11,563 nt of DNA from JBBIVP01 sp037439705 [NCBI: bacterium]. Its GTDB lineage: Bacteria > JBBIVP01. Below are positions 1-7,692 of the stretch, one piece after another; position 1 is the stretch's first letter, and every line of letters begins with the position of its first letter. Location of the stretch: contig JBBIVP010000051.1 in the NCBI GenBank assembly GCA_037439705.1, forward strand, positions 1-11,563, in the 5' to 3' direction. The notes below the pieces were generated by a model that was not told where the DNA came from, made no database searches, and saw only the letters and a list, made by a program, of their open reading frames with translations. The translations under genes were made by a program, and so were the position numbers.

Positions 1-385
1 TAAAGCGCAGCAGGATGCCCTTCTCCCATCAGTTGAAAGTGGAGAAATAATTTTGAAAAAAGATGATATCCCCTCCCCTTCCATAATTTCAGCTGAGAGG
101 GGAAATGCTCAAACATTTTATCCCCTGAAAGGGGAAGAAGAACTTGAATTTAAAAACTTTAAAGTCAACGAGAAATTGCTTGAAATGATAGCAAGTTTGA
201 GTGGTGGAAGGTTTTTTGAACTGGATGAATTCAAACCCGAAAAGGCTAAATTCATCTCAAAGAGAAAAAGGATTGAAAGTTCAAAGGAAATAAAAGAAAT
301 CTGGACCTCTTCAATTTTTATATTTATCTTTTTTTGTGTAATAATAATTGAATGGACGATGAGAAGAAAATGGGGACTGAGATAA
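1..385 (+). CDS. C-terminal fragment of a membrane-anchored protein, probably VWA / glutamine-amidotransferase-like
   Basis: The reading frame is open from the window edge (first full codon at base 2) to a TAA at 383-385, so about 127 C-terminal residues are visible and the true start lies outside. Near the end is a segment reading LSGGRFFELDEF, like the close of a VWA-type domain. A charged stretch follows, then one strongly hydrophobic helix (about bases 305-350) and a short basic tail, EWTMRRKWGLR. A tail of one transmembrane helix followed by E-W-x-x-R-R-x-W-G-L is, from family knowledge, typical of large bacterial inner-membrane proteins that combine VWA and glutamine-amidotransferase-like domains and often sit near BatA/MoxR-type genes. 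The basic tail would be cytoplasmic. The TTG at 53 is an internal codon, not the start. The family call rests on the tail only; the membrane anchor is well supported, the function is not known. Confidence 0.6.
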   Translation, partial: KAQQDALLPSVESGEIILKKDDIPSPSIISAERGNAQTFYPLKGEEELEFKNFKVNEKLLEMIASLSGGRFFELDEFKPEKAKFISKRKRIESSKEIKEIWTSSIFIFIFFCVIIIEWTMRRKWGLR

Positions 386-1146
386 TAAAAGAAGGAGATG
401 AGGTTTTAATCTATCTTGAAAAGGACAAGTTCTTCATAATTGAAATAAAAGAAAATTCATCTTTCTCATTTCATAAGGGAAAAATTGAGCACAATTCAAT
501 AATTGGAAAACCCTATGGGTGTTCTGTGACAACAAATAAGGACTACAGAGTAAGAGTCTTTCGCCCCACCCTTGCTGACAGAATTCTAAAATTAAAAAGA
601 AAAACCCAGATAATGTATTCAAAGGACATAGGAATAATGATACTGAAATCTGGTATTGGAAATGGTTCAAGGGTGATAGAAATGGGCTGTGGCTCAGGTG
701 CTTTAACAATAGCCCTCGCCCATTCGGTTGCTCCGGACGGAATAGTTTATTCTTACGATAACAGGGAGGAATTTATTGAACTCGCCCGAAAAAACCTTGA
801 GAAAGCAAATCTATCTAAATTTGTAGTCTTCCAGAAAAGGGACATTTCCGAGGGATTTTATGTGGAAGGGGTTGATGCTGTATTTCTTGACCTTCCTGAA
901 CCATGGGAAGCGGTTCCACATGCGGTAAAGGCTTTAAAAAACAGCGGAATATTGCTCAGCCTTTCTCCTACATTCAATCAGCTGGAAAAAACAGAAATTG
1001 CCATGGAAAAAGCGGGATTTGGTTTCATAGAATCCTTTGAAATTCTTATGAGAAAAATTCTGGCAAGGGAAAATAGAACAAGACCCTATGAAAGAATGGT
1101 CTCTCACACAGGATTTATAATTATGGGGAGGAAGATGGTGGATTAA
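352..1146 (+). CDS. trmI: tRNA (adenine-58-N1)-methyltransferase TrmI
   Basis: Class I SAM-dependent methyltransferase predicted to make m1A58 in the T-loop of tRNAs, a modification that stabilises tRNA, notably in thermophiles. The N-terminal part (residues about 13-75) fits the small beta domain of TrmI. It is followed by LKRKTQIMYSKD (80-92), matching the family signature K-R-x-T-Q-x-x-Y-x-K-D. The SAM-binding motif is VIEMGCGSGALT (108-119), RDISEG is at 163-168, and the catalytic-region motif is LDLPEPW (179-185), the usual D-x-P-x-P-W. Length (264 residues) is normal for bacterial TrmI. The start is uncertain: ATG 352 overlaps the upstream gene by 34 bases without a clear ribosome site, and ATG 370 (MGTEIIKEGDEV) fits the usual N-terminus about as well. 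The AT-rich TAATAATAATTG just before 352 could be a -10 element. The gene ends in the same TTAA as the convergent glycosyltransferase gene. Confidence 0.93.
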   Translation: MDDEKKMGTEIIKEGDEVLIYLEKDKFFIIEIKENSSFSFHKGKIEHNSIIGKPYGCSVTTNKDYRVRVFRPTLADRILKLKRKTQIMYSKDIGIMILKSGIGNGSRVIEMGCGSGALTIALAHSVAPDGIVYSYDNREEFIELARKNLEKANLSKFVVFQKRDISEGFYVEGVDAVFLDLPEPWEAVPHAVKALKNSGILLSLSPTFNQLEKTEIAMEKAGFGFIESFEILMRKILARENRTRPYERMVSHTGFIIMGRKMVD

Positions 1147-1859
1147 ATTGAGGTAATCATTTTATTTTTACATACCAAAAATTTAAGAAGAACCAGAAGT
1201 GTTCCTAACCCATAAATCACACTCTGGAAAAAATTGACCGTGGAACTGTCGGGAAGGTATCTCGCTTCAACGGAAATCTCCTTTATCCTTGCTCCAAGAG
1301 AGATTGCCTGCGCAAGAATCTGACTGTCAAAAACAAACCAGTTGGAATTTTTCATAAATGGAATTTTTTTCAGAAGTTCCACCTTATATGCCCTTAATCC
1401 GGTGTGATATTCTGAAAGGTTAAGTCCAAAAACAAGGTTCTGAATCGTTGTGAGAAACCTGTTCCCAATGTATTTATAAAAGGGCATTCCCCCCTTTCTC
1501 GGGTCAACCCCAAGAAACCTTGACCCAAGAACAACCTCCGCAGAACCTTCCACTATCGGCTGAATTAGAGCGGGAATCTTTCTTCCGTCATACTGATAAT
1601 CCGGATGAAGCACAACAATTATTTCCGCTCCCCTTTTTATTGCCTCTGTAAAACATGTCTTGAGGTTCGCTCCATAACCCATGTTTCTTTCATGCCTTAT
1701 TGAATCTATACCCAGCTCCCTCGCAACCTCAATGGTTCTATCTGTACTTGCATCATCTACAAGAATAAGATTCTTTCGGAATTCTAACGGAATTTCCTCG
1801 TATGTTTTTTTAAGGGTCCTCTCTGCATTGAATGCGGGAAGAACCACAAAAGTCTTCAT
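1143..1859 (-). CDS. Family 2 glycosyltransferase, polyprenyl-phosphate sugar synthase type
   Basis: A 238-residue GT-A fold enzyme of family 2, of the dolichol-phosphate mannosyltransferase-like branch. Visible motifs: VVLPAFNAERTL near the N-terminus, the nucleotide-binding LVDDASTD (33-40), VLHPDYQYD (83-91) at the metal/acceptor position, and SEYHTGLRAY (149-158), the usual S-x-x-x-T-G-x-R. One hydrophobic stretch near the C-terminus (about 213-230) could anchor it to the membrane. By family knowledge it would move a sugar from a nucleotide donor to a polyprenyl phosphate on the cytoplasmic face. Its ATG overlaps the stop of the upstream YfhO-type gene as ATGA, with no clear Shine-Dalgarno, so translation is probably coupled. 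That pairing resembles CsbB-YfhO, although CsbB has a larger C-terminal membrane part. The sugar is not predictable. The gene stop shares a TTAA with trmI, leaving no room for a terminator. Confidence 0.88.
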   Translation of the reverse strand: MKTFVVLPAFNAERTLKKTYEEIPLEFRKNLILVDDASTDRTIEVARELGIDSIRHERNMGYGANLKTCFTEAIKRGAEIIVVLHPDYQYDGRKIPALIQPIVEGSAEVVLGSRFLGVDPRKGGMPFYKYIGNRFLTTIQNLVFGLNLSEYHTGLRAYKVELLKKIPFMKNSNWFVFDSQILAQAISLGARIKEISVEARYLPDSSTVNFFQSVIYGLGTLLVLLKFLVCKNKMITSI

Positions 1860-4831
1860 TGCCGGAACATTTTTAAAAGTTCTTCTCTCTGTGTTTTATA
1901 TTCATCTGGAATGGTTCTCAAGAGGTCTTTGAGCTCCTTTATAAATTCTGGTGGTAAATCCTTTAAAAGATAAAAACCTTTCTGCCAGAAAAAGAGGGCA
2001 TCCTCTACATTCCCTATTCCCATATTTGCAAGTCCGTAAAGTATAAGGATAATCGGAGAATCACCATAATATTTTTTCACAGTTTTCAAAAAGTTAAACG
2101 CATCCCTCCACCTCTCAGCCTTCAAAAGAAGTATTCCAAACCAGACCGCTGACTCATGAGACTTATTCATCTCATAATATGCCTTTCCAAAATCTATGGA
2201 CAGATTTATCTCGCCAATATAAAAATATGCCTCGGAAAGTGCTCTGTAAATAATGGGCAGTGATGGATAATAAGAAAGGGCTTTTAATAGATAAAAAATT
2301 GAATCCACAAAGGATTTCTTTTCCAGTAAAAAGAGACCCATCTTGAGATAAGCTTCTGGATAGACATATTTATCTTTCAAAGCATCTTTTAAATGGGACA
2401 ATGCCTCCTCTTCTTTTCCTCTTGAAAGAAGTGTTGCGGACATAACCGTATTCCATCTTGAATGCATAAGCCCAATAACTTCTCTAAAAAAGAAAAACCA
2501 AGAAAAGAAGATGGGAATAAGTAATATAAAGGAAGGGAGAATTCTCGCATCAAATCTGAATTCCTGAGGGTTTACTGGAAAAGGCTCTGGTTTTTTTCCC
2601 ATGAACAGAAACGAAATGGCAATCATAATACCGATAACTGAAAAAATCGCTCCAATTTTCACACTCAAAGGGCTGAATTTAAATTCTACCCTGTGGGAAC
2701 CCCCTGTTAGTTTTACAGCCCTTATGAAACCATACGCCTTGTAAATTTTTTCTCTCTTTCCATCAACATAAACCTTCCATCCCGGATAGAATGTATCAGA
2801 AAGAACGAGGAATCCACATTTTCCATTAACCTCCGCCTTTATCTCAACCCTTTCGGGTTCATATGAAAGGATTTCGGCACTTCCTCCTTTTCCTTCACAT
2901 TCAACATCCTCCTCAAGAAGAACTCCGTTCAGCGGGTCATATCCTTCAAGAACCATATTCCTCATCTCTTCACTTTCTAACTTTTTTGACCTTCCAACTA
3001 CAAAAGCTCTCGGAAGAACATCTTTAAGTTTATAGATAATCACATCACCATCTAAAACCTTCTCAAGTTTATCCTCAGGAATTTTATAATTCCTGTCAGT
3101 TCCTATGATATACTTCACCCCCAGAAGTCTTGCCATCGGGTATTCTATGTTGCCTATGGAAATCAATCTCATATCAGCAGGGTCGGTTGGAATTTTTTCT
3201 TTTATTGCAAAGAAATAGACATCCGGAATGAGGCTTTCATAGCCATCCGGTGATTGAATGGAAAGAAGGGAATAGAGATTTGCCTGAATTCCAGTCATTC
3301 TGTAATAACCGATTTCCTTTTTTATTGAATCAAAATAGGTGTTTTTCACATCAAGGAGTTTCGAAGAAACTGGAAGATTGTAAAGGATGGCAAGAGGGAA
3401 CAATTCAACAAAAGAAATGAAGAGTGAGAGAATTCCCTTTGATAGAAAGGAAAGTGGAAATGTAAAAAGAAAGGCAGAAAAAAGAACCACAATTATTGGA
3501 CTGACAATTGCTGGATTGAGGAGATAAAACCATCCCTGTGGATATGAATCAGCCTTTACTTTTACTGCTATTATTCCCACACCAAAAATGAAAATGGATG
3601 AGATTATAACAGCCAGCCAGTTTCCTCTTTCTTCATTCAAAAGGCATTCCAGTCCGTAGGCACCGGCAATGGAAATGGAAAAGACTGCTATATAAAGGGT
3701 TTTTATAGGAACGGTCTTTTTTACAAAAGGAAATATGCTTTCAAAAATCCTTGTTAAAGGGGTGTAAAAGGCAATGAGATAAAAAATAAAAGCACAACCG
3801 AGGAAAAAGAGACCATCATTCTTTCTTTTTTTAGAAAAAAGGTTGAAAAGGGAAAGAAATACTGCGAGATTCCCTGTAAATCCACAGGTCTGATACAGAT
3901 TGTAGGGGTGGTAGAGATTGACCTTGTGAAAGGATGCGTCATATATGAGTGGATGAAAAAATGCAACCCCTACAAACTGTGCTATTGCCTTTACTGGAAG
4001 GGAATGGTATTCCTGGGGTCTTTGAAGTGAAGAAAGAAGTATAAGTTCAATGGTTGGAAGAAGCTGTATAAAAGCAATAAAAAAGCCAATAAATGTAATG
4101 AGCAGGAACTCTATAAACGCCCTTGTGTAAGGTCCCTGATAAATCCGGTAAACTGCAAAGGCAAGAAAGCCAATCAGACCGTAAAAGCTGTAATTCAGGT
4201 GTTTTCCGAGAATAATCAAGGCGAAGGATATACCGCCAATACCCCTCCAAAAAAAATTGCTTTCCTTTATCGCCCTTTCATAGGAAAGAAAAAGAAGTGG
4301 AATATACGGTGCTATTGAATAAACATATTCGTGCTGAAACAGAGTGGCATTAAAACAATTATAACTCCAGATAAAACCACCGAGGAGAGAAGGAAAAAGT
4401 GAAAGGTTCATCTTCCTTAAAAAGATGAATGTGAAAAAGCCTGTGAAAAATAAATGGACAAAGAGAAACAGCTCCCTTGCCCTGTGGGGTGGAAGTATAA
4501 GGTGAAATAAAATTTTGAAGGGATTTAAAAAACCGTTCTGACCGTTCGCAAATAATGGATATCCGCTGAAAAGATAAGGGTTCCAGAGAGGGAAATTTCC
4601 CTTCTTCAACTCGCTGTTGTAAAAAGCATCGTTGGGATATGAATGTATTACCGCCTCCCACCTTTCAAAAAGAACAAAAATCTTCTTCTCCCTTGGCGGA
4701 TATAAATAGTTCTGGTCAAGAACATCTGCCGGAATAAATGTCTTTCCTCCGGGAAGTAATTGTGAAAAGAATAAAAGGGCAAGAAAAAAGTAAAAACAAG
4801 CTCCAATCAGGAGTTCCTTCTTAAAATCCAT
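1856..4831 (-). CDS. YfhO-type multispanning membrane protein (predicted GT-C glycosyltransferase) with C-terminal TPR region
   Basis: 991 residues. Helix 1 (about 8-25) is followed by an outside loop with several acidic residues (D36, D39, D68), and then the YfhO hallmark FPLWNPYLFSGYPLFANGQ (80-98). Many transmembrane helices run to about 485. A soluble region (490-720) contains the typical FYPGWKVYVDG (681-691) and closes with a helix at about 724-743, which is where most YfhO proteins end. Here a further helix (764-783) leads into about 200 residues of helix pairs that look like TPR repeats (791-956; for example GKEEEALSHLKDAL and GNVEDALFFWQKGF). YfhO proteins are thought to transfer sugar from polyprenyl phosphate to an extracytoplasmic acceptor such as teichoic acid; the acceptor here is unknown. 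The downstream GT2 gene overlaps by ATGA. The start has no Shine-Dalgarno, but a -10-like TATAAA lies 7 bases upstream. Confidence 0.85.
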   Translation of the reverse strand: MDFKKELLIGACFYFFLALLFFSQLLPGGKTFIPADVLDQNYLYPPREKKIFVLFERWEAVIHSYPNDAFYNSELKKGNFPLWNPYLFSGYPLFANGQNGFLNPFKILFHLILPPHRARELFLFVHLFFTGFFTFIFLRKMNLSLFPSLLGGFIWSYNCFNATLFQHEYVYSIAPYIPLLFLSYERAIKESNFFWRGIGGISFALIILGKHLNYSFYGLIGFLAFAVYRIYQGPYTRAFIEFLLITFIGFFIAFIQLLPTIELILLSSLQRPQEYHSLPVKAIAQFVGVAFFHPLIYDASFHKVNLYHPYNLYQTCGFTGNLAVFLSLFNLFSKKRKNDGLFFLGCAFIFYLIAFYTPLTRIFESIFPFVKKTVPIKTLYIAVFSISIAGAYGLECLLNEERGNWLAVIISSIFIFGVGIIAVKVKADSYPQGWFYLLNPAIVSPIIVVLFSAFLFTFPLSFLSKGILSLFISFVELFPLAILYNLPVSSKLLDVKNTYFDSIKKEIGYYRMTGIQANLYSLLSIQSPDGYESLIPDVYFFAIKEKIPTDPADMRLISIGNIEYPMARLLGVKYIIGTDRNYKIPEDKLEKVLDGDVIIYKLKDVLPRAFVVGRSKKLESEEMRNMVLEGYDPLNGVLLEEDVECEGKGGSAEILSYEPERVEIKAEVNGKCGFLVLSDTFYPGWKVYVDGKREKIYKAYGFIRAVKLTGGSHRVEFKFSPLSVKIGAIFSVIGIMIAISFLFMGKKPEPFPVNPQEFRFDARILPSFILLIPIFFSWFFFFREVIGLMHSRWNTVMSATLLSRGKEEEALSHLKDALKDKYVYPEAYLKMGLFLLEKKSFVDSIFYLLKALSYYPSLPIIYRALSEAYFYIGEINLSIDFGKAYYEMNKSHESAVWFGILLLKAERWRDAFNFLKTVKKYYGDSPIILILYGLANMGIGNVEDALFFWQKGFYLLKDLPPEFIKELKDLLRTIPDEYKTQREELLKMFRQ

Positions 4832-4838
4832 AATTATT

Positions 4839-4867
4839 TTTATATCACATATGAATTTTTAAATAAA
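4839..4867 (-). promoter_or_regulatory. Possible internal promoter of the YfhO-type gene
   Basis: On the minus strand a -10-like TATAAA (4844 to 4839) lies 17 bases after a weak -35-like TTTATT (4867 to 4862), which overlaps the end of moeA. The -10 box is only 7 bases before the ATG at 4831, so a transcript from it would start at or next to the start codon. The region is AT-rich and the -35 matches poorly, so chance is a real alternative; the gene could equally be reached by read-through from moeA. Confidence 0.3.
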
Positions 4868-6073
4868 CCTGAAGGTAATTAGTTTTACCTCTTCACCTTG
4901 AGAAACAACGGTAGTCCCCTCTTTAAGAACAATTATACAATTTGCCTCTGTAAGAGACTTCAATATCCCTGAGCCCTGAAATGAAAGAGGACGAACATAG
5001 GTTTTTCCATCTTTGAGATAGAAATATCCCCTGAGAAAAACAGTTCTATCCTTTTTTCCTTTAACATCACCATCAAGATAAGCCCTCATCTCAAACTCCT
5101 TAAATTCCGCATCCATCATCTTATACAGTACTGGTCTAACAAACATCATAAATGTTATAAATGCTGAAACAGGATTTCCGGGAAGCCCAAATACAGGCTT
5201 TTTGTTTTTAAGAAGACCGAAGAAAAGAGGTTTTCCGGGCTGGATAGCTACCTTCCAGAAAATCTCCTTAACACCATTTTCAAATAAAACCTCCCTGACG
5301 AGGTCAGGTTCACCCATTGATACTCCGCCTGTAAAAACTATGAGGTCTCCTTTAAGTGCCTTTTTGAAGCATCTGTCAAGATCAGGTTTTCTATCCCCTG
5401 CCCTTCCTGTAAATAAAGGAGAACAACCCATTAAATAGACTGCGGAAGAAATAGTAAAAAAGTTTGCATCATATAACTGCCACTTCCCCTTTTTTTCCCA
5501 GGGTTCAACAATCTCATCACCAGTAGAGACAATGCTGACAACGGGAGGTTTTGAAACCTTGACCTCCTTTTTCCCAACCCTTGCAAGCATTCCTATATCA
5601 GGAGGTAAAAGAATCCTTCCCTTCTTAAGCACAACCTCTCCTTTCAGAACATCTTCCCCTTCAGGTGCCACATTATCTCCACTCTTTACTTCTTTATATA
5701 CCTTAACATAATCTCCCTCTCTCTCTGTATCCTCTACCATAACAACCGCATCTACTTCATCTGGAACGGGTGCACCTGTAGAGATAAGGCATGCTTCTCC
5801 TCTTTTTAACTTTTTCTTTAAAAATCCTCCTGGAAAAACAGAACAGGCAATCAAAAGTTTTACAGGATTTTCACGAGATGCTCCACTGGTATCTTCGGAA
5901 ATCACTGCATATCCATCAACCGCGGAGCGTCTAAATGAAGGAATATTCTCCTTTGCTTTTACATCCTCTCTTAAAACCATTCCTACACATTTCTCTCCCA
6001 CCGGAATGGTTATGGCGGGGAGGGTTTTCAGAAGCGAAATAATTTTTTCTCTTGCCTCTTCAAAAGAAATCAT
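4859..6073 (-). CDS. moeA: Molybdopterin molybdenumtransferase MoeA
   Basis: Predicted to insert molybdate (or tungstate) into adenylated molybdopterin, the last common step of molybdenum cofactor synthesis, in the cytoplasm. Numbered from the chosen start (404 residues, normal for MoeA): SAVDGYAV (50-57) is the family signature, usually S-A-M-D-G-Y-A; then ISTGAPVP (97-104), STGDEIVEPW (183-192), YDAN (201-204), FTGGVSMGEPDLV (247-259) of the MPT-binding domain, IQPGKPLFFG (277-286) and GLPGNPVSAF (296-305). The start is ATG 6073 (MISFEEA), because the homologous N-terminus begins there; a TTG at 6103 would add ten residues of no family character, inside the preceding gene. One base separates its ATG from the stop of the small upstream gene (TAAaATG), so translation is probably coupled. 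No molybdoenzyme or other cofactor gene is in the window. Gephyrin-like or CinA alternatives are less likely. Confidence 0.95.
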   Translation of the reverse strand: MISFEEAREKIISLLKTLPAITIPVGEKCVGMVLREDVKAKENIPSFRRSAVDGYAVISEDTSGASRENPVKLLIACSVFPGGFLKKKLKRGEACLISTGAPVPDEVDAVVMVEDTEREGDYVKVYKEVKSGDNVAPEGEDVLKGEVVLKKGRILLPPDIGMLARVGKKEVKVSKPPVVSIVSTGDEIVEPWEKKGKWQLYDANFFTISSAVYLMGCSPLFTGRAGDRKPDLDRCFKKALKGDLIVFTGGVSMGEPDLVREVLFENGVKEIFWKVAIQPGKPLFFGLLKNKKPVFGLPGNPVSAFITFMMFVRPVLYKMMDAEFKEFEMRAYLDGDVKGKKDRTVFLRGYFYLKDGKTYVRPLSFQGSGILKSLTEANCIIVLKEGTTVVSQGEEVKLITFRFI

Positions 6074-6074
6074 T

Positions 6075-6254
6075 TTAAAAACACCCGAGTTGACAACCAA
6101 CAATTTTTATGCCGAGTTCCTCAATTGCATTGCCAACATCCCTAACAGGAACCCCTAATGACTCCGCTATCTCAAATGCCTTCTTGCACGAAATTTTACC
6201 TTCCTTCTGATGCTCCATCACCAATTTTTTAATTTCTTCTTTCTCAACCTTCAT
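6075..6254 (-). CDS. Small 59-residue helix-turn-helix-like protein with a Cys-x3-Cys C-terminus, coupled to moeA
   Basis: An open frame from ATG 6254 to TAA 6075, not recognised as a named family. It begins MKVEKEEIKKLVMEHQKEGK. The middle reads ISCKKAFEIAESLGVPVRDV (21-40), with the spacing of a helix-turn-helix (helix, Gly turn at G34, second helix). It ends in ELGIKIVGCQLGCF (46-59). Cysteines are at 23, 54 and 58, so metal or redox binding is possible. The gene overlaps the end of the amidase gene by 11 bases and stops one base before the moeA ATG; this fit, plus the protein-like composition, argues that it is real. No Shine-Dalgarno is visible before it, so it is likely translated by coupling to the amidase gene. 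A small regulator or sensor connected with molybdenum or tungsten cofactor metabolism is a guess from position only. Confidence 0.75.
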   Translation of the reverse strand: MKVEKEEIKKLVMEHQKEGKISCKKAFEIAESLGVPVRDVGNAIEELGIKIVGCQLGCF

Positions 6255-7692
6255 AGAGCTTTTCTACCCATTCAGGCGGTCTCCATCCACCGAATTCCTT
6301 CTCAAATTCCATCGCCAGTCTTATGGTAATGTGGTCGTTATAGGAATTGGAAACAATCTGAATACCAAGTGGAACCCCATCTTTTGATAAACCCAGTGGA
6401 ACCTGTGTCACAGGAAGGCGAAGAACATTAAATATTCCCGTATACGCAAAATCAATTGGCGTTAAAAGTGGACGATTGTGAAATGGAGCTGGTCTGGAAT
6501 AGGAGGGATAAAGAATAACGCCGTCCTTCTTGAGGAGGTCATCGATTTTCTCTTTCAACCTGTTACCCATCTCAACAAACCTTCTTAGAACTGGACGAAA
6601 TCTAAATCCCTCTGAGATGGAAAGCATAATTCCCGGGAATGTGTGTTTAGAAATTCCGAAAATCCATTTTATAAGTTCAATGAAAGGATGGATTGCCTTA
6701 CCACCTCCCATCAAAACCTTAAAAAGAGTTTTCTCCGCAGAATTGAGCATACTTGACCATATTAGAAAAGAAAATTTGAGTTCGTTAATTTTTATCTCCT
6801 TTACCATTTTTCCCTTTCTTTTCAGAAATTCAACACATTTTCTCTGAACTGATTTTAAGGATGAACGAACCGGTATTAATCCGTTGTCTTCAATGCTGAA
6901 AACCCTTATCTCTTCCATCTTCACATCTTCAGGGTTCTTCAATTCAACCTCTTCACAATATGGGTCCTTACCATCGGGGCCAGAAAGAATTTTCAATAAA
7001 GGCATCAAATCCTCAGCCCTTCTTGCAAGTGGACCAGGTGTAAGAAATTTTAAGGCTTCGCCATCTGTGGATGGAAATTGTCCTGTGTTTGGAACTAATC
7101 CGTTAGTGGGTTTGTGCCCAAAAATACCATTAAAAAATGCAGGAAGTCTTATAGAGCCTCCAAGGTCTGAGCCGAGACCAAATGGAGAACCACCAGCTCC
7201 TATTATTGCTCCCTCTCCCCCGGAACTTCCTCCAGCAATCCTCCTCCTGTCGTATGCGTTGTTTGTCCTTCCGTAAATTTTATTGTTTGTTTCCATCCAC
7301 ATACAGAGTTCCGGAACATTCGTAATACCAAGAGGAATTGCTCCTGCGTCCTTTAACCTTTTAACAGTTGGAGCATCTTTTTTTGCAATAAAGTTTCTCC
7401 TTGAGTAAAGACCACCCGAATTGGGCATTCCTTTGAAAGCAAAACTTTCCTTTATTGTGCATGGAACACCGTAATAAGGTGGGACTTCATCAGGATTGCC
7501 CTTCAGATGTTCATCCACTTTTTTTACTTCTTTTATGGCTTCCTCAAATCTATCCTTTATCACTGCGTTCAAAATCGGATTAACTTTTTTTATGTGTTCT
7601 ATATGAACCCTCACCACTTCCTCGGATGTAACCTCTCTCTTTCTTATAAGTTCTGCAAGTTTTTTTCCTGAAAGGAGAAGGAGTTCGTTCAT
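6244..7692 (-). CDS. Amidase-signature hydrolase, fatty-acid amide hydrolase (FAAH) like
   Basis: 482 residues with the full Ser-cisSer-Lys triad of the amidase signature family: K81 in CTIKESF, S156 in GGSSGGEG and S180 in DLGGSIR. The intervals (75 and 24 residues) are the same as in rat FAAH (K142, S217, S241). The surroundings LCMWMETNNKIYGRTNN (129-145) and PAFFNGIFGHKP (184-195) look closer to animal FAAH2 and its bacterial relatives than to GatA as I remember them, and no gatB or gatC is nearby. It should cleave an amide bond, perhaps of an N-acyl amine or aryl amide; the substrate is unknown. No signal peptide, so cytoplasmic. Its ATG overlaps the stop of the SRPBCC gene as ATGA, and an AGAAGGG ribosome site lies six bases upstream (7699-7705). 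Its 3' end overlaps the small gene by 11 bases. Confidence 0.92.
   Translation of the reverse strand: MNELLLLSGKKLAELIRKREVTSEEVVRVHIEHIKKVNPILNAVIKDRFEEAIKEVKKVDEHLKGNPDEVPPYYGVPCTIKESFAFKGMPNSGGLYSRRNFIAKKDAPTVKRLKDAGAIPLGITNVPELCMWMETNNKIYGRTNNAYDRRRIAGGSSGGEGAIIGAGGSPFGLGSDLGGSIRLPAFFNGIFGHKPTNGLVPNTGQFPSTDGEALKFLTPGPLARRAEDLMPLLKILSGPDGKDPYCEEVELKNPEDVKMEEIRVFSIEDNGLIPVRSSLKSVQRKCVEFLKRKGKMVKEIKINELKFSFLIWSSMLNSAEKTLFKVLMGGGKAIHPFIELIKWIFGISKHTFPGIMLSISEGFRFRPVLRRFVEMGNRLKEKIDDLLKKDGVILYPSYSRPAPFHNRPLLTPIDFAYTGIFNVLRLPVTQVPLGLSKDGVPLGIQIVSNSYNDHITIRLAMEFEKEFGGWRPPEWVEKLYEG

Noticed and set aside
6074-6103. TTG 6103 as the start of moeA.
   Set aside because: The ten extra residues lie inside the small gene and MISFEEA at 6073 matches the usual MoeA N-terminus.
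6884-7276. A 130-codon open frame on the plus strand opposite the amidase.
   Set aside because: It is the antisense of strongly conserved amidase codons, has Pro/Ser-rich filler composition and no start signal. Other antisense frames over the YfhO, moeA and ilvD genes were dropped for the same reason.
6244-7692. GatA, the tRNA-dependent amidotransferase subunit, for the amidase gene.
   Set aside because: No gatB or gatC nearby, and the motifs around the triad look like FAAH2 relatives.
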